Source of the DNA: Amyelois transitella
Lineage: Eukaryota > Arthropoda > Insecta > Lepidoptera > Pyralidae
Length of the DNA: 64,000 nucleotides
Direction of reading: 5' to 3'
Assembly (NCBI RefSeq): GCF_032362555.1
Contig: NC_083513.1
Location: 11,941,001-12,005,000 of the forward strand
Position 1 is the stretch's first letter; each line of letters starts with the position of its first letter. Of the stretch, positions 63,326-64,000 are shown in pieces. The notes under the pieces are model-generated. The model ran no database searches, was not told the DNA's origin, and saw only the letters and a list, made by a program, of their open reading frames with translations. Position numbers and translations under genes: made by a program.

Positions 63326-64000
63326 CGGATTTTTTCCGGGAAGGGCTCAAAATGTAGGGATAGGCAGCGGGAACGGTATTTAAATGTATTTAGGGAGGGT
63401 TCGGAGGGAAAAACTGAGTCTAGGATCGAAAATAGGTATTTGAATTGAAGAAAAACCGTTAGGAACGAAAATCGGCAAAACTGTATGAAAAACTGAGATG
63501 AACAGACAAAATGGGTGTGCAGGATCGAAGGCGGCGTCGAGACGAAGAGAATGAGGTACAACAATCGGGTGTGGTCACTCAAGAGATGGGTGCCCGTTCT
63601 ATGGGTGCGAGGTATAAGGTAACCTCGGTTCGTATATGAAAACCGGAAAAAATTCGATAACTTAAAAACTACTGAACAGATTTTAACGATTTATATGTCA
63701 AAAGATGGGGGATGGGAACCTGGATGATAGACAGAAGCTAGTAAAACAATGTTAGATAGAAAAAATTTGAATTAAACGCAAAAAAGTGTAATTTTTGAAA
63801 GCTGAAACTACTAAATACCAAAATAACAAAGGCAAATATGAACGGATTTTTTCCGGGAAGGGCTCAAAATGTAGGGATAGGCAGCGGGAACGGTATTTAA
63901 ATGTATTTAGGGAGGGTTCGGAGGGAAAAACTGAGTCTAGGATCGAAAATAGGTATTTGAATTGAAGAAAAACCGTTAGGAACGAAAATCGGCAAAACTG
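63326..64000 (-). repeat. 517-bp tandem monomers in T3 5' region (partly outside window)
   Basis: One full unit (63326-63842) and the first 158 bases of the next (63843-64000), identical by eye. The window edge hides the number of units. A G-rich box (AAGGGTGGGCGGGGGGG) sits just inside the unique 5' UTR at 63299-63315, in the same place as the box beside the T2 array. Confidence 0.8.

Larger units (their letters stand above)
57705..64000 (-). mobile_element. T3: autonomous TRAS-like element, 5' end beyond window
   Basis: Poly(T) 57705-57736, a short 3' UTR (57737-57887) with an 8-bp hairpin (GGCATCTG/CAGATGCC), ORF2, ORF1, a unique 5' UTR (63085-63325) and at least the start of a tandem 517-bp monomer array. 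The 3' end differs from G and T1. Both ORFs are intact. The 5' end and the flanking telomeric repeat are not in the window. Confidence 0.92.

Noticed and set aside
1..64000. Assembly artefact creating the whole array
   Set aside because: Each junction is a proper poly(A)/telomere joint and copies differ at many sites. Collapse or expansion of the long GGTTA runs and of the 504-bp monomers cannot be excluded from sequence alone.

Overview
The window is a block of insect telomere or subtelomere. It consists of pure (TTAGG)n arrays, written GGTTA on the + strand, interrupted by 16 non-LTR retrotransposon copies. Each copy is inserted directly in the telomeric repeat, and I see no host gene or unique chromosomal sequence. 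TTAGG telomeres carrying SART- and TRAS-type (R1-clade) elements are known from Lepidoptera and other insects. The sequence alone does not fix the order, though Lepidoptera is a reasonable first guess. If the G-rich strand runs toward the chromosome end as usual, the right end of the window is distal.

Seven copies lie on the + strand in SART orientation (poly(A) followed by GGTTA). They form two GC-rich families. Family A: 984-7190 (full length, chimeric 5' end), 7250-10031 (5'-truncated), 10051-16186 and 20498-26664 (full length). Family B: 1-944 (cut by the window edge), 19068-20438 (5'-truncated) and 31410-37555 (both ORFs intact). ORF1 is a Gag-like protein with three zinc knuckles. ORF2 is an endonuclease-reverse transcriptase with a C-terminal zinc motif. 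In family A the two ORFs meet as TAATG, the stop-start arrangement known from Bombyx SART1.

Nine copies lie on the - strand in TRAS orientation (GGTT followed by poly(T) on the + strand). T2 (40328-47785) and T3 (57705 to beyond the window) are autonomous two-ORF elements whose ORF2 also has RNase H, and both carry about 0.5-kb tandem monomers in the 5' region. T1 (37623-40245) is a 5'-truncated ORF2 copy. The other six, G1-G6, encode only a Gag-like protein with three zinc knuckles, followed by an AT-rich 3' UTR of about 0.85-1.1 kb and no ORF2. Five of the six are complete, with the same 5' end and an intact 467-470-aa ORF.

The most interesting signal is this gag-only family. It resembles in plan the HeT-A element of Drosophila telomeres (Gag only, long 3' UTR, dependent on a partner for reverse transcriptase), but it sits in telomerase-type TTAGG repeats. 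G elements share a 3'-terminal hairpin with T1 and an internal stem-loop with compensatory base changes, and their Gag is closest to that of T2. A working model is a two-component system in which G elements supply Gag and a T-type element supplies endonuclease/RT in trans. The TTAGG spacers are short (19-121 bp) up to about 40 kb and long (239-419 bp) beyond it, where every element is on the - strand.
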